Assembly: GCF_040939455.1 (NCBI RefSeq)
Contig: NC_134117.1
Coordinates: 49,011,001 to 49,075,000 of the forward strand
Source of the DNA: Microcebus murinus
Lineage: Eukaryota > Chordata > Mammalia > Primates > Cheirogaleidae
Direction: 5' to 3'
DNA length: 64,000 bases
Below are positions 12,317-23,211 of the stretch, one piece after another. The first letter of the stretch is position 1, and each line of letters begins with the position of its first letter. The notes under the pieces were generated by a model, which saw only the letters and a list, made by a program, of their open reading frames with translations, was not told the origin of the DNA and searched no databases. The position numbers and the translations under genes were made by a program.

Positions 12317-12555
12317 TCACCACCAAATTGGTTTTAACCGATCAACACTTAAGTGCACACATAGTAGTAACATTCATCAGGTGTTGGGCAGGTGGGAGCA
12401 GGGAGGAGGAGATGGTTATATTCACACCTAATGGGTGCAGTGTACACCGTCTCTGGGATGGACACGCTTGAAACTCTGACTCAGGCAATATACATAAGCT
12501 AAACATTTGTACCCCCGTAATATGCTGAAATTAAAAAAAATAATAAAACATTTTT
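12317..12555 (+). mobile_element. Strepsirrhine-type L1 3' end, very short insertion
   Basis: Only the last 240 bp of L1 is present: 'caggtgttgggcaggtggga', 'cacacctaatgggtgcagtg', 'gggatggacacgcttgaa', 'aaacatttgtacccccgtaa', then an A-rich tail. A 9-bp repeat, aaaaaccaa, flanks it (12308-12316 and 12556-12564) and is a plausible target-site duplication. There is no coding content. Confidence 0.8.
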
Positions 12556-12564
12556 AAAAACCAA

Positions 12565-14729
12565 CAGGTGATCAACAGAAGACAGTCTAAACCAGAAATT
12601 GTAATAAGGCAAAGTATATCTATAACAGAGATAGTAACAAGGCAACATGAAGCCAAGGTCCCTAATCTCACAAGAAACAGTGTCCTGAAAAATAATATCG
12701 GTGAGTACTTGTGCCACTGTAAGTTGGATGCATGATGACATTATGCAAACTTCTATTCCACTCTCTGGCAATTTAAAATGGCAGGTTTTCTAGTGCATAT
12801 ATAGTAAAATATATATACCATAGCATAACATAAGAAGCCCTATACAATGTTGAGCCCATGGATAGACATAATATTGCCCATAAATTCATAATGAAATATA
12901 GTATGTGTCTTTTCTGGTTGAGATGGCTTTCCTCAGATTGTTAATGGAATTCAATATCCAACGAAAATTGAAAAAAAATGCCTTACTACCTCATTTCTCA
13001 CTGTTACTTCCATTACACTTTAACCTTAGACACATTACTTGCATTTCTCTGAAAGTGTTTTGTTTTTTCACATTTCCATGCCTTTTCTTATTGCCTTTAT
13101 CTGAGACTGGGCTCTCTTACCTATTTAGTGTTTGTTCCCTCAGAATTCATATACTTAGATTCAGTGCAAGCCTACCTCTTTGATGAAACAAATGCGAGGT
13201 TTTTGATGGTGTGGACTCCATCCTGCATTCATCTACAGAGAAAAATAACATTAAATACTTTTAAATGCTTAAAAGAATGATATAATTTCATACAGTTTTT
13301 AATATAGAGCTCCTCAGCTGGCTCTCAATACTAGAAAATTTCAATTTTGAAAGAACAACTTGGCAACACTACAAATTAATCTCCATATGTTCTCTTTGAG
13401 ATGCATATGCATATTGTATTCTAGGATAAAACCTCAATATTACATAGGTGCTTAAAATAAATGTGCAAACTAATCTTAATGATAATATTTTGTAGCATAT
13501 ATTTTGGTCAAGTAAAAGAAACTACAGCAAATATGCTGCAAAATTACATTGGTTCAAGAAGTCATTTTAGATTATCTTTTTCTGGGTAAAGATAACTCTG
13601 ATTTCTAATAATATTTGGCTTGTAGAATGTATTTTGATTGATGTAGATTGACTTTTCTTATCAACTAAAAATTAATAATTTTGAAAGATTCCTAGGCATG
13701 GAAGTGACATAGTATCTAAGAAGAAACAGGTCTAATATCATCTAAAAGAGTAGGTGTTTCATAACTACGTTTACCTCTTGATATACAGCCATAAAAATGA
13801 GTTTTAATATTTTTCATATGGTAAGTTAATTGTTCCTTTTTTATATCAAACAAAAATAAAAATTTGCTTATCCTTTGGAGTGTTATTTCTGATATAAACG
13901 TTCAAGTAGACATCAATGTATCTCTCTGTATAATCAAATTATTGCAATCATCAGAATGGATTTTAGTCTGCTTAAGCATAAGTAAAATTTTTTGGAAGGA
14001 TAGCAGGTCTTGCAGGAACAGGTGGAAGGCTAGGTAAGTAATTCTAGAAAATCAACAGACTCCACAATTATTCTCTATACTATTGCAACTGCCACTTTAG
14101 ACACTAATAGGGATAATTTTTCAATTTTCCTATGCCTTTGACTCAATTCTGAAGACTTAAAGTCTCCAGTTGACCCAGCCTAGTGGAGAACAGGGATCAG
14201 ACATGTCGGAATGCTTTTATACTTGTGGGAAACTGGACCTAGAAAGAAAGACTTCAAAATACATAGAAAGTATATTGAGATATGGGTCACACTCACATAT
14301 AATAAACATCCACTATACATTGTTAATACATTGAGAAATGGATCACTATGGGCATTTTGACTCTTTTCAAAGCTTAATATTTGCCATTCTCTCTATATTA
14401 ACTGGATATTAAAAGTGATGGTTATGAAGGGATTTATTATTTTATTTGCACTTAATATGCATAATATGTATCAATGTATCATGGAAGCATAAGAATAAAA
14501 ATAACATGCTTTTATAGTATATGGAATCTTGTTTTATACTAATCAGATAATTTGTACAGAATAAGACTCTATGATCATAGAATTAACATTAAAAAATCCC
14601 TAAAAGTAAGTATCTTGTTTTAGCAACCCCTAATTGAATCAGTTGCAGAGTAAGAAGAAACTTCAGAAAAGAGTTTGTCATTTGTTTGATGAAAAGGTAA
14701 AACTCTGCACCCAGTGATCCTGTGGATTG
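12565..14729. other. AT-rich stretch without recognised gene
   Basis: About 2.1 kb with no repeat or gene that I can support. Frames of 90 codons (12499-12771, minus, overlapping the L1 tail) and 92 codons (12905-13183) have low-complexity or hydrophobic content and no recognisable domain. Confidence 0.45.
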
Positions 14730-14741
14730 ACTCTTATTCTT

Positions 14742-15070
<329 letters not shown>

Positions 15071-15082
15071 ACTCTTATTCTT

Positions 15083-16430
15083 AATGTGATAACAACGAAA
15101 TAAATACCAACAGTCATAATTCAGGATATAAAGACATGTCTCATAGAACTGCTCAATTCAAATCAAATCACCAAGGACAGCGTCCAGTGGTGCCAATAGG
15201 ATGGAGACTATTAAAGAGCATGAAAACACTAGCAAGGTATCCCCACTGAAGTTCCAGTGGCATGACAATTCTTGAAATGGTGAGCAAAACTCAGAAAGTT
15301 TGCAGATAATATATATCACCATTGCTATTTAAAAGCCATTAGCCTAGATTGGGAAGAGCTATCTAAATTTAGAATAATAGAAGTTACAAAAGGAGGTATT
15401 GGTGTTCTTAAATACACACTACTTAAAACTGATATATTTCAAAGTAAAAATTATATCAAAATTAAAAGCAACAATAAGCTACTTAAAATATTTTCAATAA
15501 ATGTAATAAAGGATTAATATTCTCTGTTTTACATTTTGCAAATATCTTTCTAATATTTTATTTATTTTTATACATATATAAAATTATATCATTTTATATA
15601 TATGTTTTCATGTTTACATTTCAATAGCCTTTTAAGATCCCAATGTATAAATGGGTAAAGAACATAATTAGAGTCAAGAAAGAGAAATTGTTAATACAAA
15701 TATCAACATATGTATACATTCCCCAGTATTTTAGTAATCAAATAAATACAATTAAAAACAGATGATATTTCACTTCAGAATGTCGATTTCTTAAATGATA
15801 ATGTACATTGTTTAAAAAGTTTAATAATAACAGGGCACTATTATTAACTCTTATAGAAGCTCAGTAATATAAGTTTTGTCAAGTGCAATATGGATTTAGT
15901 TATTAAAGCAATAACATATATAAACTTGGACACAATAAATTATATATGTTTAATTTAAATTAAATCACAATATAAAAATAATGTCGATTTCTGTAGTATC
16001 TCTACTAGTTAAGAAACACTAAAACTAAATGTTCAACAAAAAAGTTAACCAACTAAACTATAATTAGATAAAAATATCAACTTAAAAATATCATGACATA
16101 TTTTAGCTCCAACATGTAAAGATGTCAGAAATAGTAAATCCCATCATTCCAACAATATTCAAACAAACTGAATATCAGTGACTTTTCTTGTATCCACAAG
16201 AGAACTGAGATTGCAAGGCACATTATCTCCCCAAATTTGAAGAGATAGGTAAATCCAGAAAATCCCAGGTAAAATTGGTTCACCTATTAAAAGACACTGG
16301 ACCCATAAAATGGTAAGAAAGCTTCAATGGTAATTTTGGTGAATTGCTTTAGACTGAGTGTACACTAGCGTGACAGAAATAAATTCTTGGGGCTCCAAGT
16401 CTTGATGGGGTGAATAGGGCAATTTAGTTA
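15083..16430. other. AT-rich stretch without recognised feature
   Basis: About 1.35 kb, strongly AT-rich (notably 15530-16080). No gene or repeat is recognised. Confidence 0.45.
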
Positions 16431-16431
16431 T

Positions 16432-17205
16432 TTTTAAAATTGTTTACGATATTTGGGGTCTTTTGCATTTTCACATAAATCACAGAGTTGATTTGTCAAT
16501 TCCTAATGAAAAAACATGGTGCAATTTTGAGAGAATTGTATTAAATACATAGATTCAACTGGGGAAGAATTTACATCTTAAAAACACTGAGTTTTCTAAT
16601 CCATAAATATAGAATATTTCCTTATATGTTACGGCTTTTTAAATTTCTCTTTAATGTCTTAGATATTTCATTAAACACATATTGAGATATTTAGAAATAA
16701 TTTATCCCTAACTACTTTAGGTAATTTTATATTTTATAAATTATAATTGACTTTCAGGTGCCAATTAGTTACTGTTAACATAATAGAAAACCAAATGCAT
16801 TTTGGACATTGATTTTTGCATCCTGAAAATTTACTAACTTCATTTATTCTCATAAATTGTTTGCCAGTTCTGTGGGATTTTTATCATATAAAAATTATAT
16901 CACCTGCAAATAAAGATAATTTTGCTTTTTTGTCCAATCTTTATGCCTGTTATTGTATGTTTATATTGCATTAACTAAATTAATACAATGTTGAATAGAG
17001 ATGGGCATAATTGACTCCATTTTATTTTCCAAATAATGTCAGAGAAGCTTTCATTCTTTCACCATTAAGTATGACTAGAGTATTTTTATTGATGTCCATT
17101 ATCGGGGTGGGGAAATTCACATTTATTCCAAGTTGCTGAGATTTTCATCATGAATGGGTGTTGAATTTTTCAAGTACTTTTTTCTGCATCAGTTAAGTTG
17201 ATTGT
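16432..17205 (-). mobile_element. Ancient L1 ORF2 fragment
   Basis: Antisense L1 ORF2 wording is visible in order: 'tttggggtcttttgcattt', 'gagagaattgtattaaatac', 'acattgatttttgcatcctg', 'tttgccagttctgtgggatt', 'caatgttgaatagag' and 'cttttttctgcatcagttaa'. These derive from the reverse transcriptase part of an old mammalian L1. All frames are broken. Confidence 0.75.
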
Positions 17206-17790
17206 TGTCAAACAAACGGGTGTTGTGGTGGTCAATTAAGACAATGAGACAGACTGCTGGTACTAACCAAGCCTGTCTTCACTTACAGAGACAGTATAAG
17301 CCAGAGGTAAAAGGAAGCTCTGACTCCCTAATGTTCCACTTTGGCACTGGGCAAGGGTCAGGTGGATGCAATGTAGATGATGATCACCTCACTGCTGAGG
17401 AAACTAGGGCAAAGGTTCTTGCTCCTATAGGGCCCCATGGGTTGGTGGGGAGGGAGAAGAGGAAGGCTAGAAGGAGAAGTATACTGAGAAATGTGCCTCA
17501 GACAAGTCCCCTGATAAGAAGGCCTCCAAATGGTCTAAGAATAAGAACACAGATATTCCTATAAGCATGGCTTGGGGAGGACAGAAGAGGGAAAGGCCAG
17601 CTGAATCCATGACTGCAACTTCCTTTAGAAAATGGCAATGCACTGCTGTGTACCAAGACCATTGTTAGGAGGGCAGATTCAGAAGCCCTGCGAGGCATAG
17701 CCTCATAATTGCCTATGGTTGGACCTGAATCCAGGCACACAAGATTTTGGCCTAGCACCAGATTTCTCAATCATAGGTTTTTCTCCTTTA
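17206..17790. other. GC-richer unassigned block
   Basis: This block is clearly less AT-rich than its surroundings, and I cannot assign it to a repeat or gene. A 120-codon frame (17202-17564, +) begins at the L1 edge and has no recognisable domain. Overlapping frames on both strands are open for 60-90 codons, which suggests composition rather than coding. An old LTR or other decayed element is possible. Confidence 0.35.
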
Positions 17791-19375
17791 TTATCTTGCT
17801 TCAAACAATGTTTTAGGATCATTCTTTTTTTTCCTAATAAATGCATTTGGAGCTTTACTACTTCTTCTAAGTATCCCTTCAAGCACCACTTAGGTTGCAT
17901 ATCTCATTATTAGTTATACCTCTTTTTGGTGTTTACTCATAGGTTTATATTCTTTACTTTTAAATTTCATAGTCTGCCTTCAAATAATACTGTAACACTT
18001 CACATAGAGTCTAAGGGAAGGCAAGAATAAAACCAGAAATCTGTGACTTATTTTTTAAAAGCACCTAGTTTTCTTCTGTGAGCAGGGTACATTTTAGCTG
18101 GCTTGGTGGCCCGTGATATGAGGATAAGTTAAATTTAGGGGCTCAAAATTTTGACTATAATTCTGATCTGAAATTATGAAGGATATATTCAGGAAGGCAT
18201 CACAAGCCTGAGTTTCGAGCACACACATTTGTATTGTAACTAATGTGTAAAGCTGTGTGATTTTCTCCAACAGCATTCAGCAGCCTGAGAAATAAGTGGA
18301 TAAACATATGGGTTAGGTTTGAAGAGGACTGATATGGCAGAAAGAAAAAACTTAACGGTAGATGGTAAAGAGTTTATTGAAAGGACACACCATTCTCCAC
18401 ACGCTGGATGAGAAAGGAAATGAATTGTTGAGATAGTTGAATGATTAGGACACAAGGAATTTCCACATTCAATGTAACATTTCATACTCATGCTAAGTGT
18501 GGAATGAAAAGAAAATTTACAAAAGAGAGAGAGAAAAGTAGAGAGAGAGAGATGGAAAAGGAGAGTGCAAGTATTTTCCGTTGCAGCAGAATTTACCAAG
18601 GACATAAACTCTTTATTATTCCTTTCCCTTGCATGTGTAAACACTGGGTTGGAAATCTTCCATTTGTCCCATCAGATCCACTTGGCAACATTCTTCACTA
18701 TACTCTCTGCCCTAAAAGGCTAACGTGTATGCAATTGCATCACCAATAGACTTCCTTGACCTTCATCTTCTTTCAAAGTTTGGACACTGAGAGGCACTAG
18801 CGTGAGATCAGAAGACGAAAGGCAGGTGAGCTCAGTGTTATTATTCTTCTTGATCCCTCTTTGCCATGCCACAGGTCCTGCTGGGATACCTTTTCTAAAT
18901 AGCTCCCATCCATAGATACTAATGTCTGCTTCCTTCCTTTGTCTCTTTAAAGTAAGTTTGAAGCAGCTTCAGGTGCCACATTATCTCTTATTAGTTTCTG
19001 TCAATCCTGCTTATACCTTTGTAAATCATCTTATACCAGTGTAAATCATTAAGTTTACACTGAACTTCCCAATTTCAGTGTGCCATCCAGTGGGATCTAG
19101 ACTACCACACACACATAGATGCAAGTGTATGCATGCACACACACAGTAGTGGCACAGTGTGATGTCAAATTTCTTCCTGGTATTGAATTTCTTCACTAAA
19201 AATCAGCATTTCTCTTGGATTTGTTATACAAGTTCACAGATGCATAATGGAAAATATGGCCACCGAAGTGTTAAGCTTGCATGAACAGTCAAATTGACCC
19301 TTATACTTGGCTAATTGTGGTGTCTAAAATCATATCATTCGTTACTTTAAAATGAAATGAAACCAGAAAAATCTT
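17791..19375. other. Unassigned stretch with GA-rich tract
   Basis: Contains a GA-rich simple segment at 18522-18565 and an interrupted CA/TG tract at 19104-19146. A 134-codon minus frame (18240-18644) and a 102-codon plus frame (18441-18749) overlap each other across the GA tract and show no domain. I treat both as chance. Confidence 0.45.
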
Positions 19376-19440
19376 ATTCAACAAATATTTATTTAAATGC
19401 TTAGTATATACCTGACACTGAGATAGAGAAATGAGTTATA
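19376..19440 (-). mobile_element. L2 3'-end fragment (tentative)
   Basis: 'caacaaatatttatttaaat' followed by 'acctgacactgagata' resembles the antisense of the L2 3' end (ttcaacaaatatttattgag..ccaggcactg). It is short and diverged. Confidence 0.5.
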
Positions 19441-19655
19441 AAAGCCAATATGTGTCAAATGTACTATTGCTAATGATTTGTATGAATTACCTCCTTTGAT
19501 TCTCTCACCAACCCTGGGAAATGTATTTTTTTTTCAGTTGAGTAAACTTAGAAAATTTGAGGTTAATAATTTCCCCAAAGTTACCCAGTGCTGTTAAATG
19601 AGAAATCTGGATTTACCCTCAGTGAGTTTTATTACAGTTCTCACTATTAAGGTCT
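19441..19655 (-). mobile_element. MIR SINE, antisense
   Basis: 'accaaccctgggaaatg', 'ttcagttgagtaaac', 'atttccccaaagttacccag' and 'aatgagaaatctggattta' correspond in order to antisense MIR (ctcatttnacagatgag..cttgcccaaggtcac..). It is old and diverged. Confidence 0.7.
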
Positions 19656-19678
19656 TCATTATCTTGCATCTCTACCTT

Positions 19679-20243
19679 CTTTTTTTTTTTTTTTTTTTTG
19701 AGTAAATGAATTTTTTATTCAATGAATACAATAGAGAATCCTGGTCACCTTTAATATTGCTTATCCAAACTTCTCTAGGTTCAGAATTACAAATTTAGAA
19801 TATGGAATTTATTTGTTACTTGAAGTTCTTGGTGTTGAGTAAGTAGCTAGTGATTTTGAGGATGCTAGCTAATTACTATAGCCACAAAATAACCATTTCA
19901 ATTCCAGAGGTAATGCCTGAGAATATCTGACAAACTACCATTTCATTCATTTAAGCATTGTTCTAGGTTCTGTAGATATAATAGTTAAAAAAGAAAAAAA
20001 ACAACTTTACTGCCCTTAAAGAGTTTATGGAGTTTTAAATATAAGTCAGTGAAAACTCTTATGAATAAAAATAAAGTGGAACAAAGGAAAGAGAAGGAAG
20101 AAGCAGTATATCTAACATAAGATGCTCAGGAAAGGGCTTCTTAATGTTATTTGAGTAGAGACCTGAAGAAAGTGAAGAAAAAAAACTATTTGAGATACTT
20201 GGCAAAATAGTTTCCAGGAACAGAAAATAGTGAATAAAAATGC
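19679..20243 (-). pseudogene. Probable processed retrocopy of an unidentified transcript
   Basis: The left edge is a run of about 20 T. On the minus strand it therefore ends in poly-A. AATAAA (complement of 19714-19719) stands 14 bases before the tail, the normal spacing for a cleaved mRNA. The segment is bracketed by a 16-bp near-identical repeat, cttgcatYtctacctt (19663-19678 and 20244-20259, one mismatch), which fits an L1-driven target-site duplication. No open frame of note remains, so it may be a 3' UTR-only copy. Part of it (about 19945-20200) resembles an old L2-like repeat, perhaps carried in the parent 3' UTR. The parent gene is not recognised. Alternatively the T tract and AATAAA arose in unrelated repeat debris. 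Confidence 0.5.
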
Positions 20244-20259
20244 CTTGCATTTCTACCTT

Positions 20260-20832
20260 GTTAGAACTTACAGTTTGTAAGGATGACAAATATTATACCA
20301 TTATAATTATAACATTATAATATATATTATAATTATATCATTTATAACAATAATTGGTTTGTTGATAATGACACAAATGAACTGTATAAACATTTAGAAG
20401 TTATTTATTAGGATTTACTAGTATTTATGCAATGATGCCAGCTAAGCTGAAAACTGAACATTACTTAAGAAATAAGCAGGTGAAGGTGGGGCAGAAGATT
20501 ATATTTAACAGAGAGAACCAAATGAGTGAAAGCCTTAGGCAAGAAAAATCTTGGCATATAGAAGAAAAGATACATTGATGCTGTGGCCATATTATAGTTT
20601 ATATAAACACCCAGACGTGAATGTGCATGTTGGGGGTGGTCAGGGGAAACAGGCCACAAAATGCAACAGTTTAGATAGAGATGGTTGTATGAGAAGTGTC
20701 AACCTTATAAGTAATAGAAGTCTTTAGCAATGAGGGATGGCATGCAACAGCAGGATGGGGTTAGAATTAAGACTCCAAAAATGAGAAGTTTCACCAACAA
20801 CATTAAGTTAATAAAATAAGTTAATAATAGAT
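20260..20832. other. Unassigned spacer
   Basis: Includes an AT-only tract at 20296-20345. No gene or repeat is recognised. Confidence 0.4.
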
Positions 20833-21510
20833 ATTTGTATTATTTTGCTAAGGCTGCTATAGCATAGTACCACAAACTGAGTGGTCTAAACCTTCAGTCC
20901 CCAACCCCTGGGCCATAGACTAGTACTGGTCTCTGGCCTGTTAGGAACTGGTCAGCACAGCAAGAGGTGAGTGGCAGACAAGCGAGCTTCATCTGTATTT
21001 ACAGATACTCCCCATTGCTTGTCTTCTCCCTCTCCCCCCTCACCTTGGTCCATGGAAAAATTGTCTTCCATGAAACCAGTCCCTGTTGAAAAAAGGTTGG
21101 GGACAACTGGAAACAGAATTTATTGTCTCACAGTTCTGGGGTCTAGAAGTTTGAGATCAAAGTATCTGAGGGTTTGCTCCTTCTGAAAGCTGAGAGGAAG
21201 AATCTGTTCTCTTGCCTCATCCATAGCTTCTGTTGGTGGTTTGTTGGCAATCTTTGGCTTGTGGGTGCATCATGCTAATCTCTTCCATTATCTCAACATT
21301 GTGTTCTTCCTCTGTGCATGTCCATGTCCAAATTTCTCATTTTTACAGGGACACCAGTCATATTGCCTTAGGGCCCCACTCTATTCCAGTATGACCTCAT
21401 GTTATCTAATTACATCTGCAATGACACTATTTCCAAATAAGATCATTCTAAGGCACTGGGAATTAGGCTTTTAACATATGAATTTACAGAGGACACAATT
21501 CAACCCATGA
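20833..21510 (-). mobile_element. MaLR-like LTR split by a MER1-type element
   Basis: The outer element shows antisense MaLR LTR landmarks: 'ttgctaaggctgctatagc', 'gtaccacaaactgagtgg' (left), then 'tattgtctcacagttctggg', 'gggacaccagtcatattgc', 'agggccccactct', 'tttccaaataagatc' and 'cacaattcaacccatgac' (right). The break falls at the usual 'ttaaac|aacagaatttattg' position. It has no internal retroviral genes. Confidence 0.7.
20895..21109 (+). mobile_element. MER1-type nonautonomous hAT element
   Basis: Both ends match MER1 (hAT-Charlie) termini: 'cagtccccaacccctgggcc' at the left and 'ggttggggacaactg' at the right, forming imperfect inverted repeats. Internal wording 'ggcctgttaggaactggtca', 'gcaagaggtgagtggc' and 'ccatggaaaaattgtcttcc' fits. 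The expected 8-bp flanks are too diverged to prove. It has no transposase. A 71-codon frame that starts inside it is not a gene. Confidence 0.8.
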
Positions 21511-22011
21511 CAATATTCAATGAATAAAATGATGGGTAATTTTCTACATGCCTCAACTGGGATCAAACTGTGAGGCTTAATACATTTATCTCAGTATAAA
21601 ATACTGAAAAGAAATTGCGTAGGTATTATTCCATCAGTTACAGAATTAGCCAATAGACAGCAACAGTTTATTGTCATGCTTTGCCAAGCATATCAACTAA
21701 TCTTGTTTTTTAATGCTCTTAATAGGATGATATGAAGGTTGACTAGAAGTCATCTGAAAAAAAAATACCATACATGAATCTAGAAGACTTCCTTTAAAGT
21801 TTAGAAGAGAATAGAGTACTAAATCCCAAATGAAGGCATTGTCTGATAGATGAGCCCTTTGATCCTTTTCTCCCATTCTTTTGAGAGGGGTTATGGTGAA
21901 GTACTGAGTATATATGAATGCAATCTGTTTCTCAACCTCTTCCTCTCCATTTCTTCCATTTCACTTCATCTTTCTTTGTAAAATAATACTTTGGAGATCC
22001 CAAGAACATAA

Positions 22012-22048
22012 CAGGTGTGTGTGTGTGTGCGTGTGTGTGCGCACGTGT
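22012..22048. repeat. (TG)n microsatellite with CG steps
   Basis: A tg run with interspersed gcgtg and gcgcacg units. It begins a spurious MCVCVRVCAHV reading. Confidence 0.9.
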
Positions 22049-23137
22049 CTTTTAATTCAAAGAGACTGACAGTGAGCAAGAAGTCAGAGATCACGGGTTG
22101 CAAAGCTCCCAGGTCTAAGAGTACAATCTCCTGCCTTTTTTCCAAAAAAATAAAGCAATTGATCCTCTCTATAAGTCATTGCTTATGTACTATACATAGA
22201 AGTATCAAGGGTTTTGAAAGCACAGTATGTTCCATACATCTGCTATCTATAATAACTAATAAAATATTAGTGGAATTGAGTGCAACTTAGTCTAATCTTA
22301 ATGCTAAAAGCAATACATCCTAAAGAGCATATATAGTTTCCCCTCAGTAGGTGGAAAGAAATGTCAAGAGAGGTAATAAAAATGTATATAACATGAAATG
22401 TGATATTTCTTACTACTTATTCAATATAACAATCCTATTGTTTTTGAGAAATGTTTTGCATTCACTATGTGAGGGAGAAATGAGTGATAGGAATAAAGGT
22501 ATCTCAACCTTGAAGAAATAACAGAACATATAAATAACTCAGGGTGAGAATCATAAAATCAGATTTAGAACACGAATAAGAACAATTGTGATTAAAGCAC
22601 ACTGAAAAAAATATGCAACAATAAAAGCCATTCTAATTGGTGATTTTATTTGAAGTCTAAATCCATATTAAATCTCCTTCCACCAGAAGAAGGATGCAGT
22701 AAAATATTACAAAGGAAAAGACTATTGGAAACTTGAAATTTAGATGATGAGAACAGATGAAATGGAGCTTTCTAATGTATCAAACAGATATTGTGTATGT
22801 GTGTCAGTGAGCATATGTTTGTGTAACACATATTTTAATAAGTTTGCATCTAATTGTGACTTGCAGGATTGCTGAGGAATTGAGAGGGAAAAATACATGT
22901 GAAAATATCAACCATAATAACTGACGGATAGGAAGGCATTAATAATAGAAGTCAGTGTTGGTGGAAGTAAACGTTTCTGTTTTGATTAAATAATCTTCTC
23001 CCTTCTATGCAAAAACTAGACAAATAAAACCTACAAAGTAACATTAAAGGGGGAATAAAAACAGGATGCCAGTGTAGCTTGCTCCCAAGACATTTTTAAA
23101 TCTCTGAAAAGAGGATGCAGTGCTTGCTTTTTGTAGT

Positions 23138-23164
23138 TTTGTGTGTGTGCGTGTGTGTGCGTGC

Positions 23165-23210
<46 letters not shown>
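23138..23210. repeat. Long (TG)n microsatellite
   Basis: Over 70 bp of gtgtgt, with gcgtgcgtgc interruptions in the first half and a pure tg run in the second. Its length suggests it is polymorphic. Confidence 0.95.

Positions 23211-23211
<1 letters not shown>

Noticed and set aside
17202..17564. 120-codon open frame in the GC-richer block
   Set aside because: It starts inside the edge of an ancient L1, and other frames are open on both strands, so composition explains it.
18240..18749. Overlapping 134-codon (minus) and 102-codon (plus) frames
   Set aside because: They are open on opposite strands across a GA-rich tract, and neither encodes a recognisable protein.
23138..23210. TG tract as a regulatory Z-DNA element
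   Set aside because: Alternating purine-pyrimidine sequence can form Z-DNA, but there is no promoter or gene nearby to give it a role. Kept only as a microsatellite.
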